The notes beneath the pieces were generated by a model, which saw only the letters and a program-made list of their open reading frames with translations, had not been told where the DNA came from and searched no databases. Both the position numbers and the translations under genes were made by a program. From Dokdonia pacifica (GTDB lineage: Bacteria > Bacteroidota > Bacteroidia > Flavobacteriales > Flavobacteriaceae), in the NCBI RefSeq assembly GCF_900188275.1, contig NZ_FZNY01000003.1, positions 186,001-250,000 on the forward strand: a DNA stretch of 64,000 nucleotides, written 5' to 3'. Below are positions 43,208 through 52,503 of the stretch, piece after piece (position 1 is the stretch's first letter; each line of letters starts with the position of its first letter).

Positions 43208-46200
43208 ATGCAGAAATTTATTACGGTATTTACCGCATTTCTACTATATACAAGCATACTCTCTGCACAGCAAACTGCTATTTATACAGACGACCTTGTC
43301 AAATATAATAAGGCATTGTCATTGTATAATAGTCAGCAATACCTAGCGGCTCAGACCTTATTTGAAGAAGTTAAACATGAAACTGATGATACCACCGTAA
43401 AAGGAGACTGTGCGTATTATATCGCAAATGCAGCGGTGCGCTTAAATCAACAAGGAGCAGATAATTTAATGCAAGCTTTTGTAAGTGAATATCCTACAAG
43501 CACTAAGCGAAATTCAGCATTTTTGGATGTCGCTTCCTTTTATTTCGAAAATGGGAAATATGCCTATGCACGTAAGTGGTATGATCGAGTAGATGAAGGG
43601 AGTCTCACTGGAGGAGCAAGAGAAACTTTTGACTTTAATAATGGGTATTCCTATTATAAAAGTAAGCAGTACGATCAAGCAAAGAAGTTCTTAAACCGGG
43701 TGCGCGATTCTCAAAAATATGGATCACAAGCAAAATACTATTTAGGTTTTATGGCCTATGAAGGAGATGATTATCAAGAAGCCGATGAGCTCTTTGACGC
43801 AGTAGAAGATAAAGAAGATTACAAAGAAGAGCTTGCTTATTTTAAAGCCGATCTGAATTTTAAATTAGGAAAATTTGATCAAGCTATCGCCGAAGGGAAA
43901 TCACAACTTCCCACTGCAAATCCTAAAGAGAGATCTGAACTTAATAAGATTATAGGGGAGAGTTACTTTAATCAAGAAAAGTATACCGAAGCATTACCCT
44001 ACCTAAAAGAATATAAAGGCAAAAGAGGACGATGGAATAATACAGACTATTATCAACTTGGATATACCTATTATAAGCAAGGAGATTATGAAAATGCTAT
44101 AAATGAGTTTAATAAAATTGTAGATGGAAAAAATAGTGTAGCCCAAAATGCCTACTATCACTTAGCAGAATCCTATCTTAAAACAGATAAAAAACAACAA
44201 GCATTGAATGCCTTTAAAAATGCATCAGAAATGGATTTTGATGAAAAGATAAAGGAAGACAGTGGTCTTAATTATGCAAAACTTAGTTATGAGATTGGAA
44301 ATGCCTATCAAACTGTACCACAGGTTATCGCAAACTATATAAAAGATTTTCCTAAAACCCCAGCAAAAGAAGAATTAGAAATCTTATTGATAGACTCTTA
44401 CATCACTTCAAAAAACTATAAAGAAGCCCTAGTTTTATTAGAAAAGAATAATTCTTTTGAAAACAAAGTTGCATTGCAAAAAGTTGCTTTTTATAGAGGT
44501 GTAGAGCTCTATAATGAAGGAAATTATTTGGAGTCTCAAGAAATGTTTAAGAAATCTCTAAAAGAACCTAGAGATGAGCAATTTGTTGCAAGAGCAACGT
44601 ATTGGAATGCAGAGTGTGATTATGTACTAGGAAATCATAAAGAAGCTGTTATAGGGTATAAACAATATGCTCAAAATAGTAATGCTGCTTCTACTCCAGA
44701 ATACAATGATCTTAACTATAATATTGCCTATGCTTATTTTTCAGATAAGGATTACGAAAATGCGGCTTCCTATTTTGAAAAATTCACCACTGAAAATACC
44801 GAAGATAGGGTACGTCGTAATGATGCTTATTTACGATTAGGAGATAGCCGTTTTATTTCTAGTAAATACTGGCCTGCATTAGAAGCATATAACAAGGCGA
44901 TCGAAATCAATGCAGCCGATAGAGATTATGCGACTTTCCAGAAATCGATGAGCTATGGATTTGTAAATCGTAATGCAGATAAGATCAATGGTCTTAAGAA
45001 CTTTACACAAAGTTTTCCAAAATCTAGTTATAGAGATGATGCTTTATATGAATTGGGGAATGTTTATGTCTCTCAAAATAATAATGATGAAGCGATTGCA
45101 GCCTATGATCAATTAGTGCGTGATGTGCCTGGTAGTTCTTATGTGTCTCGTGCATTGCTCAAAAAGGCATTGATTTACGATAATAATAATCAGTCAGACC
45201 AAGCACTTACCATTTTAAGAAAGGTGGCTGGTGATTACCCAGGAACTCCTGAGGCATTGCAAGCAGTAACTACCGCAAAACTTATTTACATAGATTTAGG
45301 TCGTGTAAATGAATATGGACAATGGGTAAGTACCTTAGACTTCATAGACGTAGAAGATGCAGAGCTCGATGATGCGGCATATGCTTCGGCAGAAAAACAA
45401 TATTTAGAAAATAATACCACACAAGCAACACGCTTGCTAGATGAGTATGTAGAGAGTTATCCAAATGGGCAGCATGCCTTGAAAGCTCACTTTTATCTGG
45501 GGCAACTCGCTTTCGCGAAAGCGGACTACCCAACCACTATTCCTCATTACCAGTTTGTTATTGCTAAAGAACGATCGGAGTTTACAGAACAGGCACTAGC
45601 TAGATTAGGGCAAGTATTCTTAACACAACGCTCATATGCAGATGCGATTCCTGTATTAGAACGCTTAGAAATAGAAGCCGATTTTCCTCAGAATATCATC
45701 TTTGCACAATCTAACTTAATGAAATCCTATTATGAGTTAGAAAATTATACAGATGCAGTGACTTATGCAGAAAAAGTATTGACCAACGCTAAGATTGATA
45801 ATGCTGTCAAGAGTGATGCACAAGTTATTATTGCCAGATCTTCTATTAAAACAGGAGATGAAGATCGTGCAAAAACAGCATATGCAACGGTACAAGGAAT
45901 TGCTACTGGAGCACTTGCAGCAGAAGCATTATACTATGATGCGTATTTTAAGCATAAAGCCAATGACTTTAAAGGTTCTAATACAACTGTACAAGAACTA
46001 GCCAGAGATTATAGTGGCTATAAAGAATTTGGCGCTAAAGGACTTGTACTTATGGCAAAAAACTTCTATGCTTTAGAAGATGCATATCAAGCTACGTATA
46101 TTTTAGAAAGTGTGATTACTAACTTCTCAGAATATTCAGATATCGTAAAAGAAGCAGAAGAGCAACTTGCACTTATTAAAACCAATGAAGCCAAAACTAA

Positions 46201-46228
46201 TTCTTCTGTAGAAGAAGGTGGCAACTAA
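43208..46228 (+). CDS. large periplasmic TPR-repeat protein
   Basis: After a signal peptide (ending SILSAQQ), the 1006 residues are TPR and Sel1-like helical pairs from end to end, e.g. KYNKALSLYNSQQYLAAQTLFEEV, YYQLGYTYYKQGDYENAINEFNKI and AYFSDKDYENAASYFEKF (quoted in parts). It is followed 33 bp later by a TonB-receptor-like gene, a pair kept together in flavobacteria; together they probably form an envelope complex for transport or gliding-related assembly, which is not established. Residues LAFAKAD near 770 come from an in-frame palindrome (45508-45523). Confidence 0.88.
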   Translation: MQKFITVFTAFLLYTSILSAQQTAIYTDDLVKYNKALSLYNSQQYLAAQTLFEEVKHETDDTTVKGDCAYYIANAAVRLNQQGADNLMQAFVSEYPTSTKRNSAFLDVASFYFENGKYAYARKWYDRVDEGSLTGGARETFDFNNGYSYYKSKQYDQAKKFLNRVRDSQKYGSQAKYYLGFMAYEGDDYQEADELFDAVEDKEDYKEELAYFKADLNFKLGKFDQAIAEGKSQLPTANPKERSELNKIIGESYFNQEKYTEALPYLKEYKGKRGRWNNTDYYQLGYTYYKQGDYENAINEFNKIVDGKNSVAQNAYYHLAESYLKTDKKQQALNAFKNASEMDFDEKIKEDSGLNYAKLSYEIGNAYQTVPQVIANYIKDFPKTPAKEELEILLIDSYITSKNYKEALVLLEKNNSFENKVALQKVAFYRGVELYNEGNYLESQEMFKKSLKEPRDEQFVARATYWNAECDYVLGNHKEAVIGYKQYAQNSNAASTPEYNDLNYNIAYAYFSDKDYENAASYFEKFTTENTEDRVRRNDAYLRLGDSRFISSKYWPALEAYNKAIEINAADRDYATFQKSMSYGFVNRNADKINGLKNFTQSFPKSSYRDDALYELGNVYVSQNNNDEAIAAYDQLVRDVPGSSYVSRALLKKALIYDNNNQSDQALTILRKVAGDYPGTPEALQAVTTAKLIYIDLGRVNEYGQWVSTLDFIDVEDAELDDAAYASAEKQYLENNTTQATRLLDEYVESYPNGQHALKAHFYLGQLAFAKADYPTTIPHYQFVIAKERSEFTEQALARLGQVFLTQRSYADAIPVLERLEIEADFPQNIIFAQSNLMKSYYELENYTDAVTYAEKVLTNAKIDNAVKSDAQVIIARSSIKTGDEDRAKTAYATVQGIATGALAAEALYYDAYFKHKANDFKGSNTTVQELARDYSGYKEFGAKGLVLMAKNFYALEDAYQATYILESVITNFSEYSDIVKEAEEQLALIKTNEAKTNSSVEEGGN

Positions 46229-46261
46229 TTTTTATCAATCACAGACATAATCTATTTATAT

Positions 46262-48040
46262 ATGATAATTCATCAGATCAAAACATATAAAACTATTTTC
46301 TTACTTGTATTAGGGTTAGGAGTTTCTCAGGTATATGCTCAAGAAGAAGAGGAGAAGGAAGAAAAGCAAGACTTAGGAACCGAGGTCGTAAATGTTGTCA
46401 AGCCGTATACACCCACCATTAGTGATGCGTTTAAAGTAAAGGCAACCCCAAAGCTTAATGACTCTGTAAATACAGCCAAGAAGAAAGTAACATACAGTAT
46501 ATTTTCTGTTCCTGTTGCCAGTACATTTACACCTGCCAAAGGAAGAGCGGCTGCCGTTAAGAAAGCACCTAAACTGAAGCTATATGATAATTATGCGACC
46601 CTAGGCTTTGGAAGTTTTACATCAGTACTCGCAGAGTTTTATAGCAATTTTCAAATAAGCCGAACCGAAGATTTTGGAGTCTTCTTAAATCATAACTCCT
46701 CACAAGGAGGTATTGATAATGTAATTGTAGATGATTTCTTTTATGATACACGTTTAAACTTAAATTACGGAGCGAGAGAACGTGATTTCTCTTGGCGTAC
46801 CGATCTTGATATACAACATCAAGTATTTAATTGGTATGGAATATCACCTACCATTATAGACATAGGTCCAGCAGATGCACCTATCCTTACTGAAGACTTT
46901 GATGTTACACACTCCTATATCACTGGCGCTATTAATGGAAGTGTTGCCTTTAAAGATGGTATTTTTAAAGAAGGAAAAGGAACCGTACGTTACTTAAGTG
47001 ATTCAGAAAGTAGTAATGAATTACGTGCCATTGTAAAACCAACGGTAGAGTTCCCTATCGCAGGAGAGAATATTACGACAGCATTTACGGTAGATTATGT
47101 AAATGGTAGTTTCGCAAATGATTTTGATATGAATCTAGAGGAAACAAACCATAGTATTCTTAATGTAGGAATCAATCCAAGTCTTGTTATTTTAAGAGAT
47201 GACCTTACGGTAAATCTTGGAGTTGCAGGATTTGTGAGCTTAGATAGCGAAAATAGTGATACCGATTTCTTTGTGTATCCAAGAATAACAGCATCTTACC
47301 GCGTGGTGGGTGATTACTTTATAGCCTATGGAGGACTAGAAGGAAACTTAAAACAAAATAGTTATTATGATTTTGTACAAGAAAATCCTTTTGTTGCGCC
47401 ATCACTTGCGATTACACCTACAGATCAACAGTATGATGGATATCTAGGGATGAAAGGAAAACTCTCTAATAATGTAAGCTATAACCTAAGAGCCAATTAT
47501 AGCGCAGAAAGTAACAAAGCCCTATTTGTATTTAATCCAGCACAAGTATCATCACCAGTAGCCTTTCTAAATGGAAACTCTTTTAGTATTGTGTATGATG
47601 ATGTTGAAACATTAGGCGTATTTGGAGAACTTAATTTTGATGTAAATAGCAACTTCAAAATGAAAATTAATGGACAGTATAATTCCTATACAACAGACAA
47701 TCAGGCAGAGGCGTGGAACCTTCCAGAATTAAGAGCTTCTGTATTTGCAGATTATCAAATCACACAGCAATGGTTTGCAGGAATTAATCTATTCTTTGTA
47801 GGAGAGCGTCAAGACTTATTATTCTCAAATGACCCTACCGATATCCTTGCACAACCACAAATAACAACATTAGATAGTTATCTAGATGCAAATGCGCATG
47901 TTGGGTATCGATTTAATGATAGACTTTCTGCTTTTGGAAGGGTTAATAATATTTTGAATAGTGATTATCAAAAATGGTTAAATTATGAAGTACAAGGCCT
48001 CCAAGGAATGGTAGGTGCTACCTATAAATTTGATTTCTAA
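46262..48040 (+). CDS. TonB-dependent receptor-like outer-membrane barrel
   Basis: The signal peptide ends VYAQ. An acidic stretch EEEEKEEKQD and a VVNVVKPYTPTISDAFKVKATP segment precede a barrel of about 20 strands (e.g. NYATLGFGSFTSVLAEFYSNF, YFIAYGGLEGNLKQNSYYDF). It ends GLQGMVGATYKFDF with a C-terminal Phe, as in barrels. At 592 residues it is short for a TonB receptor and no plug domain is evident, so it is more a barrel partner of the TPR protein. A strong terminator follows. Confidence 0.85.
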   Translation: MIIHQIKTYKTIFLLVLGLGVSQVYAQEEEEKEEKQDLGTEVVNVVKPYTPTISDAFKVKATPKLNDSVNTAKKKVTYSIFSVPVASTFTPAKGRAAAVKKAPKLKLYDNYATLGFGSFTSVLAEFYSNFQISRTEDFGVFLNHNSSQGGIDNVIVDDFFYDTRLNLNYGARERDFSWRTDLDIQHQVFNWYGISPTIIDIGPADAPILTEDFDVTHSYITGAINGSVAFKDGIFKEGKGTVRYLSDSESSNELRAIVKPTVEFPIAGENITTAFTVDYVNGSFANDFDMNLEETNHSILNVGINPSLVILRDDLTVNLGVAGFVSLDSENSDTDFFVYPRITASYRVVGDYFIAYGGLEGNLKQNSYYDFVQENPFVAPSLAITPTDQQYDGYLGMKGKLSNNVSYNLRANYSAESNKALFVFNPAQVSSPVAFLNGNSFSIVYDDVETLGVFGELNFDVNSNFKMKINGQYNSYTTDNQAEAWNLPELRASVFADYQITQQWFAGINLFFVGERQDLLFSNDPTDILAQPQITTLDSYLDANAHVGYRFNDRLSAFGRVNNILNSDYQKWLNYEVQGLQGMVGATYKFDF

Positions 48041-48075
48041 TACGATTCTTGTAAAGAAGATGTACATACATACTG

Positions 48076-48117
48076 AAAAGGTTGCATTACTTTCTATAAA
48101 AGTGACGCAACCTTTTT
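48076..48117 (+). terminator. terminator after TPR/barrel operon
   Basis: AAAAGGTTGC (48076-48085) pairs with GCAACCTTTT (48107-48116); the T-run continues. An inner ACTTT/AAAGT pairing extends the hairpin. Confidence 0.8.
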
Positions 48118-48161
48118 TAGTTTTATGAATCTGGAGAGTAGAGCATAAAGACTACTTAATC

Positions 48162-48614
48162 ATGAAAAAAATCATTTTTATACTATTCATAAGCCTTTCA
48201 TTAGTACAATGTGCCAATGATGACGATGCTCTTGATTGTAGCACCGTATTATGTGAAGGACCTAGTTTCGTTTTTGAATTTATAGACAGTGATACCGGAG
48301 ATAATGTATTAGAAGGCGTCTTTGATAATGGAGTCCCAGATGGTTTTTTTATTGCCTTAGGAGAAGATGATATTGCCTTAGAATTTGGAATAGACTATGC
48401 TGTCAATCCACTGAATCAATTAGGAGTTTTTAGGTTTTCTGAACAATTTCAAATTTCATTACCAAACGTATTTGACGTTACGATTGCCTATGATTTTGGC
48501 GCCATCTCAAATGGATGTTGTCAAGACTATACCTATGAAAATGTGACCGTTATCAATGCTACTTTTGAACAGGTGGAAGATGGCAATAGATTGTTTTTAC
48601 GTATTTTTATATAA
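48162..48614 (+). CDS. lipoprotein, paralog A
   Basis: The signal peptide ends SLVQCANDDD (lipobox Cys). The mature part starts with two close Cys (CSTVLC) and has FVFEFIDSDTGDNVLEG, the middle FQISLPNVFDVTIAYDF, and a CC pair (GCCQDYTYENVTV). The next gene has the same order of features. The two look like a tandem duplication. No known family; small surface or periplasmic lipoprotein, role unknown. Confidence 0.78.
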   Translation: MKKIIFILFISLSLVQCANDDDALDCSTVLCEGPSFVFEFIDSDTGDNVLEGVFDNGVPDGFFIALGEDDIALEFGIDYAVNPLNQLGVFRFSEQFQISLPNVFDVTIAYDFGAISNGCCQDYTYENVTVINATFEQVEDGNRLFLRIFI

Positions 48615-48633
48615 CACCCCCAGAATATTAATT

Positions 48634-49104
48634 ATGTTACAACGAAGTATAAGCACTTTATTCGTACTCATTATGTGCCTTTCTTGCGCAACTGATGATG
48701 CAGAAACTGCTGCAAGCCCATGTGAACTAATAGATTGTGCTACCATAAGCCTAGCATTACAATTTGTGTCTAGCGAAACTGGTGAAGATTTATTTTTTAA
48801 TGAAACCTTTTCTATAAACAGTTTGCAAATTAGAAATACACAAACCAATGCAGTAATTCCCTTTGCCGTAGGAAGCTCTGGAACAGAACGTACGATTATC
48901 TCACTTCCTACATTTACAGAAAGCAGTGATTTAGAAAACTATCAGATTACGATACCAGAAGTATTTGATATTGGTTTTAGTTTTTCTGTAGAAGTGATAG
49001 AAGATCCCTGCTGTTTAGGGAATACCTATAGCAATGTTGCACTCCAAGCAGATGGGGTTCAAATTGAAAATACAGAATTCGGCATTTACAGATTGCTCTT
49101 TTAA
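48634..49104 (+). CDS. lipoprotein, paralog B
   Basis: I took ATG 48634 (MLQRSISTLFVLIMCLSC), which gives a lipoprotein signal; a frame from 48556 overlaps the preceding gene and its first 26 residues look unrelated. The body has CELIDC, LQFVSSETGEDLFFNE, YQITIPEVFDIGFSF and PCCLGNTYSNVAL, which align in order with paralog A. It lies 19 bp after paralog A, in one transcript. Confidence 0.78.
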   Translation: MLQRSISTLFVLIMCLSCATDDAETAASPCELIDCATISLALQFVSSETGEDLFFNETFSINSLQIRNTQTNAVIPFAVGSSGTERTIISLPTFTESSDLENYQITIPEVFDIGFSFSVEVIEDPCCLGNTYSNVALQADGVQIENTEFGIYRLLF

Positions 49105-49165
49105 AAGTATTTAGAAGCTATTGTAAAAGGACGATGTTTTGTACTTTAGTGCAAAAATCTTTGTC

Positions 49166-50794
49166 ATGCGAATACTTACTTTTTTATTTCTTTTATGTAT
49201 TGCTATTTCCTGTACTCAAAAACAAGAAGTAGATCTTATTGTTACCAACGCAACAGTATATACGGTGAATGACGCTTTCGCGAAAGCAGAATCATTTGCC
49301 ATTAAAGATGGTGCTTTTGTAGCGGTAGGAACCTCTCAAGAAATCACCGATTCATATACCGCCACAGCAACCATAGATGCTTCTGGTAAAACAGTATTGC
49401 CTGGACTCATTGATGCCCATTGTCATTTTTATGGATTGGGACAAAATCTACAAATCGTAGACCTTGTCGGTACAACAAGTTATGATGAGGTGTTGGAACG
49501 TGTGTCCGCTTTCGCGAAAGCAAACCCAGCTACCTCCTTCTTACGAGGAAGAGGATGGGATCAAAATGATTGGGAAGTCAAAGAGTTTCCAACCAAAGAA
49601 AAATTAGATGCACTATTTCCAGACCTACCCGTAGCCTTAGAACGTGTAGATGGTCATGCATATCTCGTAAATCAAAAAGCGTTAGATATGGCTGGAATTA
49701 CAAATGCAACTACAGTTACTGGTGGTGAAATTGTAAAAGTAGATGGAGAAATTACAGGTGTATTAGTAGATAGACCACAAGAATTAGTAGACGCTGTGAT
49801 GCCTAAAGCCAGTAGAGCACAAAATATTACCTCTCTTAAAGATGCCGAAGAACTTTGCTTTTCGTATGGATTAACTACCGTCAATGACGCAGGATTGGAT
49901 AAACCTATCATTGAGCTCATTGATAGCCTTCAAACTGCCGGCGATCTTAAAATGCGTGTATATGCAATGATTAGCAATAATGATGAAAACTTAGATCATT
50001 ACTTAACCGCTGGAAAAGTAAAAACAGACTATCTGAATGTACGTTCTGTAAAAGTATATGGTGATGGTGCATTAGGTTCTAGAGGCGCTGCTTTAAAAGA
50101 AGCTTATAGTGATAAAGATGGACATTTTGGAGCTATGATTACACCAGTGACCGATATTCAAAACCTATCAAAACGTATTGCGCAAGCAGGCTTTCAAATG
50201 AATACACATGCCATTGGTGATAGTGCCAATGTTGTGGTATTAAGGGCTTATAAAGAAGCATTACAAAATGTAGATGATCCACGTTGGAAAGTAGAACATG
50301 CACAAGTAGTAGCACAAAATGATTTTGATTTCTTTAATCAAAAGATCATCCCATCGGTACAACCTACACATGCAACAAGTGATATGTATTGGGCAGAAGA
50401 TAGAGTAGGGGCAGCACGTATAAAAGGAGCTTACGCCTTTAAAGATCTTTTAAATAAATCTGGTATTGTTGTCTTAGGAACCGATTTTCCTGTAGAGCAA
50501 GTAAGTCCGTTTTATACCTTTTATGCCGCTGTAGCTCGTAAAGACTTAAAACAATATCCTGAAGGTGGTTATCAAATGGAAAACGCATTAACGCGAGAAG
50601 AAACCTTAAAAGGGATGACTATCTGGGCAGCTTATTCTAATTTTGAAGAAGGAGAAAAAGGAAGTATCGAAGTTGGAAAATTTGCCGATTTTATTATCAT
50701 GGATAAAGATATCATGACCGTAACAGAAGATGAAATTCCAAACCTAGAAGTAAGAGCAACCTATGTAGGAGGAGAAAAGGTATATGGGGAATAA
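49166..50794 (+). CDS. YtcJ-like amidohydrolase, lipoprotein
   Basis: From ATG 49166 the protein has a lipobox (LCIAISCTQ). The TIM-barrel amidohydrolase shows the metal motif LPGLIDAHCHF, KVYGDGALGSRGAALKEAY, MNTHAIGDSAN and the late VLGTDFPVEQVSPFYTF, i.e. PF07969 type (YtcJ). Such enzymes hydrolyse C-N bonds of uncertain substrates. Two in-frame palindrome copies (49273-49287 and 49507-49521) encode DAFAKAE and SAFAKAN; the first lies before the barrel, the second in a loop. The next gene overlaps its end by 11 bp. Confidence 0.9.
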   Translation: MRILTFLFLLCIAISCTQKQEVDLIVTNATVYTVNDAFAKAESFAIKDGAFVAVGTSQEITDSYTATATIDASGKTVLPGLIDAHCHFYGLGQNLQIVDLVGTTSYDEVLERVSAFAKANPATSFLRGRGWDQNDWEVKEFPTKEKLDALFPDLPVALERVDGHAYLVNQKALDMAGITNATTVTGGEIVKVDGEITGVLVDRPQELVDAVMPKASRAQNITSLKDAEELCFSYGLTTVNDAGLDKPIIELIDSLQTAGDLKMRVYAMISNNDENLDHYLTAGKVKTDYLNVRSVKVYGDGALGSRGAALKEAYSDKDGHFGAMITPVTDIQNLSKRIAQAGFQMNTHAIGDSANVVVLRAYKEALQNVDDPRWKVEHAQVVAQNDFDFFNQKIIPSVQPTHATSDMYWAEDRVGAARIKGAYAFKDLLNKSGIVVLGTDFPVEQVSPFYTFYAAVARKDLKQYPEGGYQMENALTREETLKGMTIWAAYSNFEEGEKGSIEVGKFADFIIMDKDIMTVTEDEIPNLEVRATYVGGEKVYGE

Positions 50795-51104
50795 AAAAAC
50801 AATTTTTGTATTAGGAACAATAGGCGTTTTAGTGTATTTATTAACTCCTAGAGTTGCTGCCTATTTTTACAGATCTACTACAGACCCTATTGAAATAGAG
50901 AGTAAAAGGAAAGAGTATTGGGAATTGACTGATTATGCTTATAAGAATAATGTTAAGTCTTCTGAAATTCAAAAAAGGCGGAAGGAATTATTTTTATGGA
51001 TGCACGTCAGGGATTTGCAAATAGACGAAGGGCATGATGGTTTAACGCTACTAGAAGAATGGAACGAGTTACTTGAATATTGGAAATTAGAAGATAGTAA
51101 CTAA
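50784..51104 (+). CDS. hypothetical protein with one membrane segment
   Basis: This 106-residue protein has an N-terminal hydrophobic span (TIFVLGTIGVLVYLLTP), then a charged helical part (EIESKRKEYWELTDYAYKNN, IQKRRKELFLWMHVRDLQID). I do not recognise it. It overlaps the amidohydrolase gene by 11 bp and the next gene by 1 bp, so the three are co-translated. Probably a small inner-membrane protein. Confidence 0.65.
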   Translation: MGNKKTIFVLGTIGVLVYLLTPRVAAYFYRSTTDPIEIESKRKEYWELTDYAYKNNVKSSEIQKRRKELFLWMHVRDLQIDEGHDGLTLLEEWNELLEYWKLEDSN

Positions 51105-51343
51105 TGACACCTCAAGATCACCTTATCGAACTCGCACATTACAGAATGCCTTTTGGAAAATATAAAGGAGAGTACCTTGTGGATATTCCTGAACATTACT
51201 ATGTGTGGTTTAAGCAAAAAGGGTTTCCAGAAGGAAAACTGGGGCGTTTACTTCAGGAAATGTATGAGATCAAAGTAAACGGCTTAGAACCTATGATTAA
51301 GAAAGTACAGCGTACATATTCAAAACCTTCTAATTTGAAATAA
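51104..51343 (+). CDS. DUF3820 family protein
   Basis: This 79-residue protein reads LAHYRMPFGKYKGEYLVDIPEHYYVWFKQKGFPEG in its conserved part (quoted: YRMPFGKYKGEYLVDIPEHY), the pattern of DUF3820, a small family in many Proteobacteria and Bacteroidetes linked by similarity to nuclease-associated modules, but without known function. It starts at the last base of the previous gene and ends 3 bp from the convergent gene's stop. Confidence 0.85.
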   Translation: MTPQDHLIELAHYRMPFGKYKGEYLVDIPEHYYVWFKQKGFPEGKLGRLLQEMYEIKVNGLEPMIKKVQRTYSKPSNLK

Positions 51344-51346
51344 AAT

Positions 51347-51772
51347 TTAAGGATAGCTTCTTTTTTTGAATAGCGCAATGGTAAGATTAATCATTAGAAT
51401 AAGCTGTGCAATACTAATTAGAATAACGGCATTCTTATCAGATACTATACTCGTATTTGTGTAATATACACGCTTCATATTGAATAATGGAATGACTATG
51501 AAGCCTAGTACTCCTAGAAACATCAAAACCATATAGACAATATCTAACCATCTGAGAGTCTTTTTTCCTACCTTATAGTATAACCAATACAATAAACCTA
51601 CAATCCCAAAATACATAGCTATACCATTATACAACTGATTTTTTGCTATTACATAATAGGTGTCATGTACATTGAAGTCTAATGTTTCTCTTCTTTTAGT
51701 AAAACCTATAACTAAGGTTAGAATTGCAGCGATCCAAATGATATAGTGTGTCTTTAAATAGCGTTTTATCAT
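51347..51772 (-). CDS. hypothetical membrane protein, four spans
   Basis: Four hydrophobic stretches (YIIWIAAILTLVIGF, GIAMYFGIVGLLYWLYY, LDIVYMVLMFLGVLGFIVIPL, AVILISIAQLILMINLTIAL) make a small integral membrane protein; NVHDTYYVIA between the first two recalls cytochrome-oxidase-like small proteins, with weak support. Its ATG overlaps the stop of the RsmI-like gene (4 bp, ATGA), so it is coupled to it. Role unknown. Confidence 0.7.
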   Translation of the reverse strand: MIKRYLKTHYIIWIAAILTLVIGFTKRRETLDFNVHDTYYVIAKNQLYNGIAMYFGIVGLLYWLYYKVGKKTLRWLDIVYMVLMFLGVLGFIVIPLFNMKRVYYTNTSIVSDKNAVILISIAQLILMINLTIALFKKRSYP

Positions 51773-52494
51773 AAACCCTTATGAATAATAAAAATCGCAG
51801 GACGCTTATGAAGGTCTGGTAAATTAGTTTTCCAAAAACTAGCTTTCTTTGTTTGGATAAACTCGGTAGGTAAGGTGATGTCACATGCTATGCATACTAA
51901 TGTATCAGGACGTACTGTATTTACAATATCCATTAGCATTTTGTCATTACGATACGGAGTTTCTATAAATAATTGAGATTGACCCGTCTCGAAAGATAAT
52001 TTTTCGAGACGTTTCAATTCCATTTTACGTTGTTTTTGTTCTATTGGAAGGTACCCATTAAAGGCAAAATTTTGTCCATTCATGCCACTACTCATCATCG
52101 CCATCAAAATAGAAGAAGGTCCTACAAGAGGTACTACTTGAATTCCTTTTTGATGTGCAATTTTCACAACATCTGCACCAGGGTCTGCAACCCCAGGTAC
52201 TCCAGCTTCAGAGAGTAATCCCATAGAAATTCCTTCAAAACAAGGATCTAAGTACGAAGGCAATTCCAATTCATCCGTATACTTGTTTAGAAGTCTGATC
52301 TGTAATTTAGGCTGTGACTTCCCAGGAGAAATAGATTTGATAGATCGTCTTGCTGTTTTTTCATTTTCAACTATATAATGATCTACAAGTTCTATGACTT
52401 TTTTTACCGATAGCGGTATCACTTCAAGAGCGCTAGTTTCTCCTAAAGTAGTTGGGATAAGGTATAATTTGCCTAGTGTTTGGGGTTCACTCAT
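51769..52494 (-). CDS. RsmI-like tetrapyrrole-methylase-fold methyltransferase
   Basis: The protein has the tetrapyrrole methylase fold: GKLYLIPTTLGE at the N-terminus, GLLSEAGVPGVADPGADVVKIAHQKGI, then VVPLVGPSSILMAMMSSGMNGQNFAFNGYLP and a C-terminal IFIETPYRNDKML-like part (seen as LFIETPYRNDKML). RsmI methylates the ribose of C1402 in 16S rRNA. At 241 residues it lacks the extra C-terminal domain of the E. coli protein, as in other Bacteroidetes. The assignment to the family is firm; the exact target is inferred. Confidence 0.85.
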   Translation of the reverse strand: MSEPQTLGKLYLIPTTLGETSALEVIPLSVKKVIELVDHYIVENEKTARRSIKSISPGKSQPKLQIRLLNKYTDELELPSYLDPCFEGISMGLLSEAGVPGVADPGADVVKIAHQKGIQVVPLVGPSSILMAMMSSGMNGQNFAFNGYLPIEQKQRKMELKRLEKLSFETGQSQLFIETPYRNDKMLMDIVNTVRPDTLVCIACDITLPTEFIQTKKASFWKTNLPDLHKRPAIFIIHKGL

Positions 52495-52503
52495 TAGAAT
52501 GTG

